Below are positions 34,184 through 41,840 of a stretch of 64,000 bases of DNA, one piece after another (position 1 is the first letter of the stretch; each line of letters opens with the position of its first letter). The position numbers and the translations under genes were made by a program. The notes below the pieces were generated by a model, which saw only the letters and a program-made list of their open reading frames with translations, searched no databases and had not been told where the DNA came from. This DNA is from Polaromonas glacialis (GTDB lineage Bacteria > Pseudomonadota > Gammaproteobacteria > Burkholderiales > Burkholderiaceae_C): positions 3,942,648-4,006,647 of the forward strand of contig NZ_KL448323.1 of assembly GCF_000709345.1 (NCBI RefSeq). The letters run 5' to 3'.

Positions 34184-34593
34184 GGCTGGACGCCTTCCAG
34201 GGTGCAGCTGTAGATCAGCTCTCGCTCGACCGGGCCGGCGTACAGCCGTTGCTCGCCGGTGAGCGGGTAGGGCGCGGCCGAGGCCGCAAAGGGCGGCAGG
34301 TACTTGGCCTGCTGGACCAGCACCGGCTGGGCGCCGGCATCGAGGTAGGCGTACAGCGCGATGCGGTCAATCCGCGCAGCGCTGCCAACCATCACCGCCT
34401 TGAAGCGAAACCGCCCGCCAATGTCCACCGAAGGCACCGGATAGGGATCGCTGACCGGCGTGGCTTCGACCAGCTGGCTGTCGCCCGCATAGCTCACGCT
34501 GCAGCGCAGCAGCGGTGCGGCAAGCGCAGCTTGGGAGAACAGCAGACTGGCAAGTCCGGCCAGGGCGAAGGCGGTGAGGCGTGGGTAATCCAT
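34180..34593 (-). CDS. secreted protein, unknown function
   Basis: 137 residues with a signal peptide (LTAFALAGLASLLFSQAALAA). The mature part has two cysteines (LLRCSVSY near the start and IYSCTLEG near the end), likely a disulfide. I do not recognise a family. The ATG at 34593 places the signal peptide properly. It is first in a two-gene operon with the capA-like gene, so both products probably meet in the periplasm or envelope. Confidence 0.72.
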   Translation of the reverse strand: MDYPRLTAFALAGLASLLFSQAALAAPLLRCSVSYAGDSQLVEATPVSDPYPVPSVDIGGRFRFKAVMVGSAARIDRIALYAYLDAGAQPVLVQQAKYLPPFAASAAPYPLTGEQRLYAGPVERELIYSCTLEGVQP

Positions 34594-34806
34594 GGCGGTA
34601 TTTTGCGCTGGCGCCGGCCAGACTCTGGCATTCATGGCGTGAAATAGACAGCTGCAGGCGCCCTGCGAGAGGGCGCAAAAGCCGTGAAAGGCTTCAAATA
34701 CGGCTGACGCGCAAGTGACAGCGTTTCAGGTGTTGCCCTGATGCGGCCGGGCGCCCGGTAGCGCATCATAGGGTTTTGCAAGCCCCATCATTTCAGGAGA
34801 CTGTCC

Positions 34807-35784
34807 ATGCAACGCCGCCAACTATTGCAATCCGCCGCCGCCCTGGCCGTTCCCGCACTGGGTTCGCTGGGCGCCACCATCGCCCAGGCCCAGGGCTTTC
34901 CGGTACGCCCGATCAAGCTCATCGTGGCCTTTCCGGCCGGCGGGCCGACCGACATCACCATGCGCTCGCTGGCCGACAACGCGTCCAAAATCCTCGGCCA
35001 GCCGGTCATCATCGACAACAAGCCCGGCGCCGGCGGCACGCTGCCGGCGCAGCAATTGCAATCCTCGCCGGCCGACGGCTACACGCTGGCGCAGATTCCG
35101 CTGGGCGTGTTCCGCCTGCCCTACACCACCAAGATCAACTGGGACCCGGTCAAGGACATCGCCTATGTGCTCAACCTCACCGGCTATGCCTTCGGCATCG
35201 TCGTGCCGGCCGACTCGCCGTTCAAGACCTGGGCCGACTTTGTCGCCTATGCCAAGGCCCATCCGGGTGAACTGACCTACGGCTCGACCGGCACGCTGAC
35301 CAGTCCGCACCTGACCACCGAGCTGATCGCACAAAAGGCCGGCATCAAGCTGCTGCACATTCCCTACAAGGGCAGCGCCGACCTGATGCTGGCGGTGATC
35401 AGCGGCCAGCTCATGGCGGCGGCCGACAGCACCGGCTTTGCGCCGCAGGTCGAGGCCGGCAAGCTGCGCGTGCTCAACACCTGGGGCGAGAAGCGGCTGG
35501 ACAAGTTTCCGAATGCGCCGACGCTCAAGGAACTGGGCTACGACATTGTGCAGAACTCGCCCTTCGGCATCGGCGCGCCCAAGGGCACGCCGCCCGATGT
35601 GGTCAAACGGCTGCACGACGCGTTCAAGAAAGCCATGGAAGAACCCAGCTACGCGAGCGCGCTGGGCCGCTACGACATGCTGCCCAACTACATGAGCACA
35701 GCCGACTATGGCAAATTTGCCCAGGAAACCTTCCTGAAGGAAAAAGCGCTGGTCGAAAAGCTGGGGCTGGGCAAACCGTCCTGA
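34807..35784 (+). CDS. Bug/TctC-family tripartite tricarboxylate binding protein
   Basis: 325 residues. The N-terminus MQRRQLLQSAAALAVPAL has twin Arg and a hydrophobic core ending at AQA, so it may be exported by Tat or Sec. The mature part has the Bug signatures FPVRPIKLIVAFPAGGPTD, VIIDNKPGAGGT and YGSTGTLTSPHLTTEL. Such periplasmic proteins bind carboxylates or other anionic metabolites. No TctA/TctB membrane genes are beside it, the common orphan state in this bacterial family. AGGAGA lies 7 nt before the ATG. Confidence 0.92.
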   Translation: MQRRQLLQSAAALAVPALGSLGATIAQAQGFPVRPIKLIVAFPAGGPTDITMRSLADNASKILGQPVIIDNKPGAGGTLPAQQLQSSPADGYTLAQIPLGVFRLPYTTKINWDPVKDIAYVLNLTGYAFGIVVPADSPFKTWADFVAYAKAHPGELTYGSTGTLTSPHLTTELIAQKAGIKLLHIPYKGSADLMLAVISGQLMAAADSTGFAPQVEAGKLRVLNTWGEKRLDKFPNAPTLKELGYDIVQNSPFGIGAPKGTPPDVVKRLHDAFKKAMEEPSYASALGRYDMLPNYMSTADYGKFAQETFLKEKALVEKLGLGKPS

Positions 35785-35788
35785 CGCG

Positions 35789-36610
35789 TCAGCCAGCGCG
35801 CGCCGCCAGCACGGCGGCGGCCACTTCGGCAAAGCCCGCGCCGCGCTCGCCCCGGGTGATGTAGCGCGGCAGGTGGCTCAGTTGCGCTTCAAAGCGCCGC
35901 ACATTGGCCACGCCGATGCTGTTGCCGAAGGCCTCGAACATCAGCTGGTCGTTGGTCGAGTCGCCAACGTAAACCCAGCGGTCCATTTCGGCATCCAGGT
36001 CGCGTCCCAGCAGTTCGTGAACGATCCAGCGCGCGCCCTGCAGCTTGTTGTGGCTGCCGAACCAGCCGTTGATGTGGATCGAGCTGACGGTGGCGTTCAT
36101 GCCTTCGCTGCGCAGGATGCGCACCACGTCTGCAATTTGTTCGGGGCCCAGGCGCGCGAACTCGCTGTGGTCGATGGCGATGTCGGTTTCACGCCCGGGC
36201 GAGTCGGTCGCGCGGTGGACGCCCGGCAGTTCGCGCTCGATGCGTGCCAGCACCGCCTGCATGCGCGCCATGTTGCCGGCGCGGGCCTGGGCTCCCGCTT
36301 GATATATTTTTGATAGCGGCACATGACCGCCGGATGTGCGGGAAAGCCCTTTTTGGCTTGCAATCAGCGCCACGGCGCCGTTTTCCGCCACGATGGCATT
36401 GATGGGCCAGTCGCGCGCAAACGGCTCGCTCCAGCCGACCGGCCGGCCGGTGATGGCGATGACGTCCAGGCCGGCGGTTTTCAAGGCGCTCAGGGCGGCC
36501 AGCGCGTCGGCGGTGATGGCGCCCTCAAGGGTCAGCGTGTCGTCGATGTCGGTCAGGATGCCGGTGATTTGGCGGCGGGCGGCCAGCGGCCAGTCTTGAA
36601 GTGCATGCAT
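35789..36610 (-). CDS. HAD-superfamily hydrolase (Cof/sucrose- or mannosyl-phosphate-phosphatase-like)
   Basis: 273 residues. ILTDIDDTLTLEG (Asp nucleophile and acid) opens the fold, AITGRPVGWS is the motif II region and YVGDSTNDQLMFEAFGNSIGVANV is motif IV, as in IIB-type HAD phosphatases acting on sugar phosphates. Chosen start ATG 36610 begins just before the family region; upstream in-frame codons run through the ahcY leader and are rejected. The convergent Bug gene ends 4 nt away. A dispersed repeat encodes about 20 residues (SQKGLSRTSGGHVPLSKIYQ) after VAENGAVAL. Confidence 0.82.
   Translation of the reverse strand: MHALQDWPLAARRQITGILTDIDDTLTLEGAITADALAALSALKTAGLDVIAITGRPVGWSEPFARDWPINAIVAENGAVALIASQKGLSRTSGGHVPLSKIYQAGAQARAGNMARMQAVLARIERELPGVHRATDSPGRETDIAIDHSEFARLGPEQIADVVRILRSEGMNATVSSIHINGWFGSHNKLQGARWIVHELLGRDLDAEMDRWVYVGDSTNDQLMFEAFGNSIGVANVRRFEAQLSHLPRYITRGERGAGFAEVAAAVLAARAG
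36299..36360 (-). repeat. dispersed triple-hairpin repeat, copy 7, in frame inside a HAD gene
   Basis: On the minus strand: AAGCCAAAAAGGGCTTT, GCACATCCGGCGGTCATGTGC and GCTATC...TATATC. The first two hairpins are good, the last is decayed. It sits in a loop after the VAENGAV strand. Confidence 0.85.
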
Positions 36611-36686
36611 CTGAAAATTTTCGCATGCCCCTGAAAGGGTTTTTTGCCAGGGCCGGCTTTTGACGTGTTCTGTACAATGGCGGCTC

Positions 36687-36782
36687 TCCTGAGGAGCGTT
36701 GCAACCCACGGCATGTGGTCTAGGCTCAGGACTTTTTCTTGCAACCACGCTCACCCGCAGGCGCTTTAGATGCCGGGTGAGT
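36687..36782 (+). ncRNA. SAH riboswitch
   Basis: The leader of ahcY carries the conserved SAH-riboswitch blocks CCTGAGGAGCGTTGCAAC (from 36688), CTAGGCTCAGG (36719-36729) and TTGCAACCACGCTCACC (36739-36755). The aptamer binds S-adenosylhomocysteine and turns the gene on. A second hairpin, CTCACCCG (36750-36757) with CGGGTGAG (36774-36781), would use the aptamer's last strand, a plausible switching partner. A TACAAT -10-like box lies at 36673-36678, about 10 nt before. Confidence 0.93.
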
Positions 36783-36860
36783 GAAATCCACACTTCCCCT
36801 TCACAAGCCCTGCGGTCGTGGCCATCTTGCCCGCTTGACCCTGATTTTGGAGAGACCCCC

Positions 36861-38297
36861 ATGAACGCCGTATTGAAGACCATGCTGAACACCGACCACA
36901 TCATTGCCGACCTGACGCTCGCCGCCTGGGGCCGCAAGGAACTGAAGATTGCCGAGACCGAAATGCCCGGCCTGATGGCGATCCGCCAGGAATTCGCCGC
37001 TGCCCAGCCCCTGAAAGGCGCGCGCATCACCGGCTCGCTGCACATGACCATCCAGACCGGCGTGCTGATCGAGACGCTGCAGGCCCTCGGCGCCGAAGTG
37101 CGCTGGGCCTCGTGCAACATCTTCTCGACGCAGGACCATGCCGCCGCCGCGATTGCCGCCGAAGGCACGCCGGTGTTCGCCATCAAGGGCGAAACGCTGG
37201 CCGACTACTGGGACTACACGCACCGCATCTTCGAGTTCACCGGCCACAAAGGCACGCCCGAGGAAGGCCCGAACATGATCCTGGACGACGGCGGCGACGC
37301 GACGCTGCTGATGCACCTGGGCACCCAGGCCGAAACCGACCCCAGCCTGCTCGACTACCCCGCCAGCGAGGAAGAAACCTGCCTGTTCACCGCCATCAAG
37401 GCCAAGCTGGCGCAAGACCCGACCTGGTACAGCCGCCGCCTGGCCAACATCATCGGCGTGACCGAGGAAACCACCACCGGCGTGCTGCGCCTGAATGAAA
37501 TGTCGGTCAAGGGCACGCTGGCGTTTCGCGCCATCAATGTCAACGATTCGGTCACCAAGTCCAAGTTCGACAACCTCTACGGCTGCCGCGAGTCGCTGGT
37601 GGACGCCATCAAGCGCGCCACCGACGTGATGATCGCCGGCAAGGTCGCCTGCGTGGCCGGCTACGGCGATGTGGGCAAGGGCTCGGCGCAGGCGCTGCGC
37701 GCCCTGAGCGCCCAGGTCTGGGTCACCGAGATCGATCCGATCAACGCGCTGCAGGCCGCGATGGAAGGCTACAAGGTCGTGACCATGGAATATGCCGCCG
37801 ACAAGTGCGACATCTTCGTGTCGGCCACCGGCAACAAGAACGTCATCACCTATGACCACATGGCGGCCATGAAGGACCAGGCCATCGTCTGCAACATCGG
37901 CCATTTCGACAACGAGATCGATGTCGCTTCGCTGGAAAAATGCACCTGGGAAGAGATCAAGCCGCAGGTGGACCATGTGATCTTCCCGGACGGCAAGCGC
38001 ATCATCCTGCTGGCCAAGGGCAGGCTGGTGAACCTGGGCTGCGGCACCGGCCACCCGAGCTTTGTCATGTCGTCGAGCTTTGCCAACCAGACGATTGCCC
38101 AGATCGAGCTGTTCACCAAGCAGGCCGAATACGACGCCGGCAAGGTCTATGTGCTGCCCAAGCACCTCGATGAAAAAGTCGCCCGCCTGCACCTGAAAAA
38201 GGTCGGCGCGATGCTGAGCGAACTGAGCGACGAGCAGGCCGCGTATATTGGCGTGTCCAAAGCCGGCCCTTACAAGGCCAACACCTACCGTTATTGA
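36861..38297 (+). CDS. ahcY: adenosylhomocysteinase
   Basis: 478 residues. It hydrolyses S-adenosylhomocysteine to adenosine and homocysteine, relieving product inhibition of methyltransferases. Landmarks: SLHMTIQTGVLIETL, the NAD loop VAGYGDVGKGSAQALR (about 258-273) and the C-terminal K-P-x-x-Y equivalent GPYKANTYRY. ATG 36861 has GGAGAG before it; the upstream open frame crosses the riboswitch and is not used. The SAH riboswitch in the leader matches its substrate. Downstream tlyA, metF and rlpA follow on the same strand after 141 bp. Confidence 0.97.
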   Translation: MNAVLKTMLNTDHIIADLTLAAWGRKELKIAETEMPGLMAIRQEFAAAQPLKGARITGSLHMTIQTGVLIETLQALGAEVRWASCNIFSTQDHAAAAIAAEGTPVFAIKGETLADYWDYTHRIFEFTGHKGTPEEGPNMILDDGGDATLLMHLGTQAETDPSLLDYPASEEETCLFTAIKAKLAQDPTWYSRRLANIIGVTEETTTGVLRLNEMSVKGTLAFRAINVNDSVTKSKFDNLYGCRESLVDAIKRATDVMIAGKVACVAGYGDVGKGSAQALRALSAQVWVTEIDPINALQAAMEGYKVVTMEYAADKCDIFVSATGNKNVITYDHMAAMKDQAIVCNIGHFDNEIDVASLEKCTWEEIKPQVDHVIFPDGKRIILLAKGRLVNLGCGTGHPSFVMSSSFANQTIAQIELFTKQAEYDAGKVYVLPKHLDEKVARLHLKKVGAMLSELSDEQAAYIGVSKAGPYKANTYRY

Positions 38298-38315
38298 GAT
38301 GCTTGGCGGCCCCTG

Positions 38316-38340
38316 CGCCTTGGTGCAAGGGCATTTTTTA
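38316..38340 (+). terminator. weak terminator after ahcY
   Basis: TGCGCCTT-GGTGC-AAGGGCA stem with a one-base bulge, followed by TTTTTT. It ends where repeat copy 8 begins, so it could partly stop transcription between ahcY and tlyA. Confidence 0.55.
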
Positions 38341-38401
38341 AGCCAAATTGGCCTCTGGCGCATGCCGTGCATGCGCTTGCAGCTATCAAAATGATAGTTT
38401 T
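38340..38401 (+). repeat. dispersed triple-hairpin repeat, copy 8 (best-preserved)
   Basis: All three hairpins are clean: GCCAAATTGGC, GCGCATG..CATGCGC and CTATCAAAATGATAG. It is intergenic between ahcY and tlyA and can serve as the type copy of the family. Confidence 0.9.
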
Positions 38402-38438
38402 ACTCCCCTGTACGCAACCTTGACGTTGCCCGAACCTT

Positions 38439-39497
38439 ATGCGCGCTGATCTATTTCTTGTCGAACACGGCCATGCCACCACCCGTTCCCAGGCCCAGCG
38501 CCTGATTGCCTCTGGGGTTCACTGGCGGGTTGACGAGGCCGTGGCGTGGAAAAAAATCGCCAAGAATGGCGACGAGATTCCCGCCAATGCCGAACTGCAA
38601 CTGCTCGACACCACCGAGGCGAAATACATCTCGCGCGGCGGCCTCAAGCTTGAAGGCGCGCTCAAGGCCACCGGCCTGGACGTGATCGGCCTGCGCTGCC
38701 TCGACATCGGCCAGTCCACCGGCGGCTTCACCGACTGCCTGCTGCAGCACGGCGCGGCGCAGGTCGTGGGCGTCGATGTCGGCCATGGGCAGCTGCACGA
38801 CAGCCTGCGCAGCGACGAGCGCGTGGTCTGCATCGAGGGCGTCAATGCGCGCTCGCTGACGGCCGGCGAACTGGCGGCGCATTACCGGCGCGCCCTGCAC
38901 ATCAGCAGCGGCAGCGAGGAAGATTTCGAGGACTGGGGCGATGAGGACCAGGGCGACGAGGGCGATGGCGATGACGAAGACGGCGACGGCTTCAACCCGG
39001 TGTTCGACTTCCTGACCGGCGACCTGTCCTTCATCTCGCTGACGCTGGTGCTGCCCGCCGTGGCCCGCCTGCTCAAGGCCGACGGCCAGCTCCTGATGCT
39101 GGTCAAGCCGCAGTTCGAGCTGCAGCCCGGCCAGATCGGCAAGGGCGGCATCGTGCGCGATGCGGTGCATTTCGAATTCGTTGAAAAGCGCCTGCGCGAT
39201 GCCTGCGCCGCCCTGGGGCTGGACGTCAAGGCCTGGCTGGAATCGCCGATTGCCGGCGGTGACGGCAACCGCGAATTTTTCATTCATGCCCAGAAAGGCC
39301 ACGAAGTGCAGGGCGAAGACCAGCCGCTGGCCGCCGCACCAAAACGCAAGGCCGCCAAGCGGGTACCGCGCAGCGAAATGCGCGCCTCCCGCGAGCCGCA
39401 TGAGGATTCAGAGGCCGCCGAGGCCGCGCATGCCGGCCAGCACGGCCCGGCCAAGCGGCGCGGCAAGAAGTCCGACGACAACGCCACCAGCGACTAG
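38439..39497 (+). CDS. tlyA: TlyA-family S4/FtsJ rRNA methyltransferase
   Basis: 352 residues. N-terminal S4 RNA-binding domain (RADLFLVEHGHATTRSQAQRLI) then an FtsJ-like SAM domain with CLDIGQSTGGFTDCLLQ. TlyA enzymes 2'-O-methylate rRNA with SAM, releasing SAH, the ligand and substrate of the upstream riboswitch and ahcY. Two unusual parts: an acidic insertion of about 28 residues, mostly Glu/Asp/Gly, near 157-185, and a basic Ala-rich tail of about 55 residues after HAQKGHE. Usual family length is about 245-270. Twelve nt separate it from metF. Confidence 0.88.
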   Translation: MRADLFLVEHGHATTRSQAQRLIASGVHWRVDEAVAWKKIAKNGDEIPANAELQLLDTTEAKYISRGGLKLEGALKATGLDVIGLRCLDIGQSTGGFTDCLLQHGAAQVVGVDVGHGQLHDSLRSDERVVCIEGVNARSLTAGELAAHYRRALHISSGSEEDFEDWGDEDQGDEGDGDDEDGDGFNPVFDFLTGDLSFISLTLVLPAVARLLKADGQLLMLVKPQFELQPGQIGKGGIVRDAVHFEFVEKRLRDACAALGLDVKAWLESPIAGGDGNREFFIHAQKGHEVQGEDQPLAAAPKRKAAKRVPRSEMRASREPHEDSEAAEAAHAGQHGPAKRRGKKSDDNATSD

Positions 39498-39509
39498 AAG
39501 GCCAGAGAT

Positions 39510-40340
39510 ATGAACATTCCGCTCAGTTTCGAATTTTTCCCGCCCAAGACGCCTGAAGGCGCCGACAAGCTGCGCGCCACGCGCCAGGCGCTGTACGCCC
39601 ACCAGCCCGAGTTCTGCTCGGTCACCTTTGGCGCCGGCGGCTCGACGCAGGAGGGCACCTTCAGCACCGTCAAGGCCATACAGGACGAAGGCGTTTGCGC
39701 CGCTTCCCATTTTTCCTGCGTGGGAGCGACCAAGGCCACGGTGCGCGAACAGCTGGCCGCCTTGCGTACCATGGGCGTCAAACGCCTGGTGGCGCTGCGC
39801 GGCGACCTGCCCAGCGGCTATGGCGCGGGTGGCGAATTCCATTACGCCAGCGACCTGGTGGCCTTCATCCGGGCCGAGACCGGCGACGCCTTTCACATCG
39901 AAGTGGCCGCCTATCCGGAAATCCATCCGCAGGCCAAATCGGCCGAGGCCGACCTGCAGGCCTTCGCGGCCAAGGTGCAGGCCGGCGCCAATTCGGCAAT
40001 CACGCAGTATTTCTTCAACGCCGACGCCTATTTCCGTTTTGTCGATGACGTGCAGCGCCTGGGCGCCGAGGTGCCGGTGGTGCCGGGCATCATGCCGATC
40101 ACCAGTTCCACCCAGCTGATGCGCTTTTCCGATGCCTGCGGCGCCGAGATTCCGCGCTGGATACGCCTGCGGCTGCAGGGCTTTGGCGACGACACCGCTT
40201 CCATCAAGAGCTTTGGCCTGGACGTGATCACCGCCTTGTGCGACCAGTTGCGCTCTGCGGGCGTGCCGGGCATCCATTTCTACACCATGAACCAGGCGGC
40301 CGCGACGTCCGAGATCATTCGCCGGTTGAAGCCGGCCTGA
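39510..40340 (+). CDS. metF: 5,10-methylenetetrahydrofolate reductase
   Basis: 276 residues. It makes 5-methyl-THF for methionine synthesis from homocysteine, the product of AhcY. FEFFPPKTPEGADKL holds the catalytic Glu; CSVTFGAGGSTQEGT, ALRGDLPSGYGAGGEF and the FFNADAYFRFVDDV block complete the family pattern. It follows tlyA by 12 nt and its stop overlaps the rlpA start (TGATG). The ahcY-metF link makes this a methyl-cycle transcription unit, possibly all under the SAH riboswitch if read-through occurs. Confidence 0.95.
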   Translation: MNIPLSFEFFPPKTPEGADKLRATRQALYAHQPEFCSVTFGAGGSTQEGTFSTVKAIQDEGVCAASHFSCVGATKATVREQLAALRTMGVKRLVALRGDLPSGYGAGGEFHYASDLVAFIRAETGDAFHIEVAAYPEIHPQAKSAEADLQAFAAKVQAGANSAITQYFFNADAYFRFVDDVQRLGAEVPVVPGIMPITSSTQLMRFSDACGAEIPRWIRLRLQGFGDDTASIKSFGLDVITALCDQLRSAGVPGIHFYTMNQAAATSEIIRRLKPA

Positions 40341-41041
40341 TGGCAGGTCCGGTTTTTACTTTCCCGGCTGCCGTCAAGTGCTGGCTGGCGGCAGGCCTTC
40401 TCGGGCTGCTGGCAGGCTGCGCCACACCGCCTGCGCCGGCCGATCCGGCACGGGTTCCAGCTTCTTCGGCGCCGGTCCAATCGACCCCGGCAACGCCGGC
40501 GCCTGTCGCCGAGACACCGCCGCCGTCACGCCTGGCCGATTTCATGGCCAGGCGCCTGCGCAGGCAAATCGAGTCTCCCGTGCCTGCTGTCGAGACGCCA
40601 GCCCCGGCGGCGGCCGATGCACCCGTCGATCAAAAATACCAGCTGACCGGCGAGGCGGCCCGCGAACTGGAGCGCGGCCACGCCTCGTGGTATGGCGCGC
40701 AGTTCCACGGCCGGCGCACCGCCAGCGGCGAGAACTACGACAAATACGCGCTCACGGCGGCGCACAAGACGCTGCCTTTCGGCACCATCGTCCGGGTGCG
40801 CAGCCTGGCGCTGGGCCGGGAAGTCGATGTGCGCATCAACGACCGGGGACCGTTTTCCCCGGGCCGGGTGATTGACGTGAGCCAGGCCGCCGCCGAAGCG
40901 CTGGGGCTGATGGGCGCAGGCGTTGCCGAGGTGTCGCTGAACGTGGCTGACAGCCTGGGCGAGGCGAAACAGGCTTCCCCTTCCCGCAAAAAACCATTGC
41001 GCCGCACGGCACGCAAGCCTGCGGACCCCTACCGCCACTAG
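40340..41041 (+). CDS. rlpA: RlpA-family septal ring lipoprotein
   Basis: 233 residues. A lipobox LLAGC with Cys27 shows an outer-membrane lipoprotein. A Pro/Ala-rich linker leads to the double-psi beta-barrel domain (GHASWYGAQFHGRRTASGE, TIVRVRSLALGREVDVRINDRGPFSPGRVID). RlpA cleaves naked glycan strands at the division septum in some bacteria. No SPOR domain follows; the C-terminus is short and basic. ATG 40340 overlaps the metF stop. Further in-frame upstream starts lie inside metF and are not needed. Confidence 0.9.
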   Translation: MAGPVFTFPAAVKCWLAAGLLGLLAGCATPPAPADPARVPASSAPVQSTPATPAPVAETPPPSRLADFMARRLRRQIESPVPAVETPAPAAADAPVDQKYQLTGEAARELERGHASWYGAQFHGRRTASGENYDKYALTAAHKTLPFGTIVRVRSLALGREVDVRINDRGPFSPGRVIDVSQAAAEALGLMGAGVAEVSLNVADSLGEAKQASPSRKKPLRRTARKPADPYRH

Positions 41042-41174
41042 TCTTTCGGCCGTCTGGTGGCTAGCCATCCATCCATCGCATGAATCGGACTGGTATGGGC
41101 AGCCTTGCCGGCATACCCCTTTCCCTTGAAGGTCAAACAAAATCGCCAGCGTGGCGTTTGTGTGTTTACTAGAA

Positions 41175-41200
41175 TTTCAGTAATTCCTGAAACTTCAGTA
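41175..41200. promoter_or_regulatory. candidate autoregulatory operator of the GbsR/MarR-like gene
   Basis: Perfect inverted repeat TTTCAG-TAATTC-CTGAAA (41175-41192), followed by a second half-site CTTCAGTA (41193-41200) 18 bp from the first TTTCAGTA. It lies 12 bp before the regulator's ATG, where binding would block its own and cydAB transcription. Confidence 0.55.
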
Positions 41201-41211
41201 GATTGCGCGCC

Positions 41212-41838
41212 ATGAACCTTGCTCCCCTGACCCAGCGTTTTGTCCTGCATTTCGGCGAGATGGGAAGCCGCTGGGGCATCAACCGCACCGTGGGGCAGAT
41301 CTATGCCCTGCTGTATGTCTCGCCCCGGGCGCTGAACGCCGACGACATCGGCGACGCTCTGGCCTTTTCACGCTCCAACGTCAGCATGGGCCTGAAGGAA
41401 TTGCAGTCCTGGAACCTGGTCCGGCTGCAGCACCTGCCCAATGACCGGCGCGAATACTTCCAGGCGCCTGAAGACGTGTGGGCGATTTTCCGCACGCTGG
41501 CCGAGGAACGGCGCAAGCGCGAGATCGACCCGACGCTGTCGATGCTGCGCGACGCGCTGATGGAGCAGCCCAGCGGCGCGGACGACATCCATGCCCAGGC
41601 GCGCATGAAGCAGATGCACGACCTGATCGAGCTGATGACCGGCTGGCTGCTCGATGTGCAGAAGATGGATTCGGCCACGCTGGCCAGCCTGATGAAGATG
41701 GGTGCCAAGGTGCAAAAACTGCTGGAGGCCAAGGACAAGGTGGCCAGCACCGTCAAGGCTGGCTTCAAGGGCCTTGGCGGCTCCGCCAGCCCGGCCATCA
41801 TGCCGCCCACCGCGCTTGTTGATGCAGACAGGAGCTGA
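41212..41838 (+). CDS. GbsR/MarR-like transcriptional regulator of cydAB
   Basis: 208 residues. A winged-helix DNA-binding domain (INRTVGQIYALLYVSPRALNADDIGDALAFSRSNVSMGLKELQ region, about residues 24-66) as in GbsR-type regulators, then a long helical C-terminal part for dimerisation. It ends 2 nt before cydA and so is co-transcribed with the oxidase it likely controls. ATG 41212 is preferred to an upstream in-frame TTG, which would overlap the operator-like repeats. Confidence 0.85.
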   Translation: MNLAPLTQRFVLHFGEMGSRWGINRTVGQIYALLYVSPRALNADDIGDALAFSRSNVSMGLKELQSWNLVRLQHLPNDRREYFQAPEDVWAIFRTLAEERRKREIDPTLSMLRDALMEQPSGADDIHAQARMKQMHDLIELMTGWLLDVQKMDSATLASLMKMGAKVQKLLEAKDKVASTVKAGFKGLGGSASPAIMPPTALVDADRS

Positions 41839-41840
41839 CC

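Noticed and set aside
36660..36678. Full sigma-70 promoter TTGACG/TACAAT before the SAH riboswitch
   Set aside because: The TTGACG box is only 7 bp from TACAAT, too close to be its -35; only the -10-like box is kept as a weak hint.
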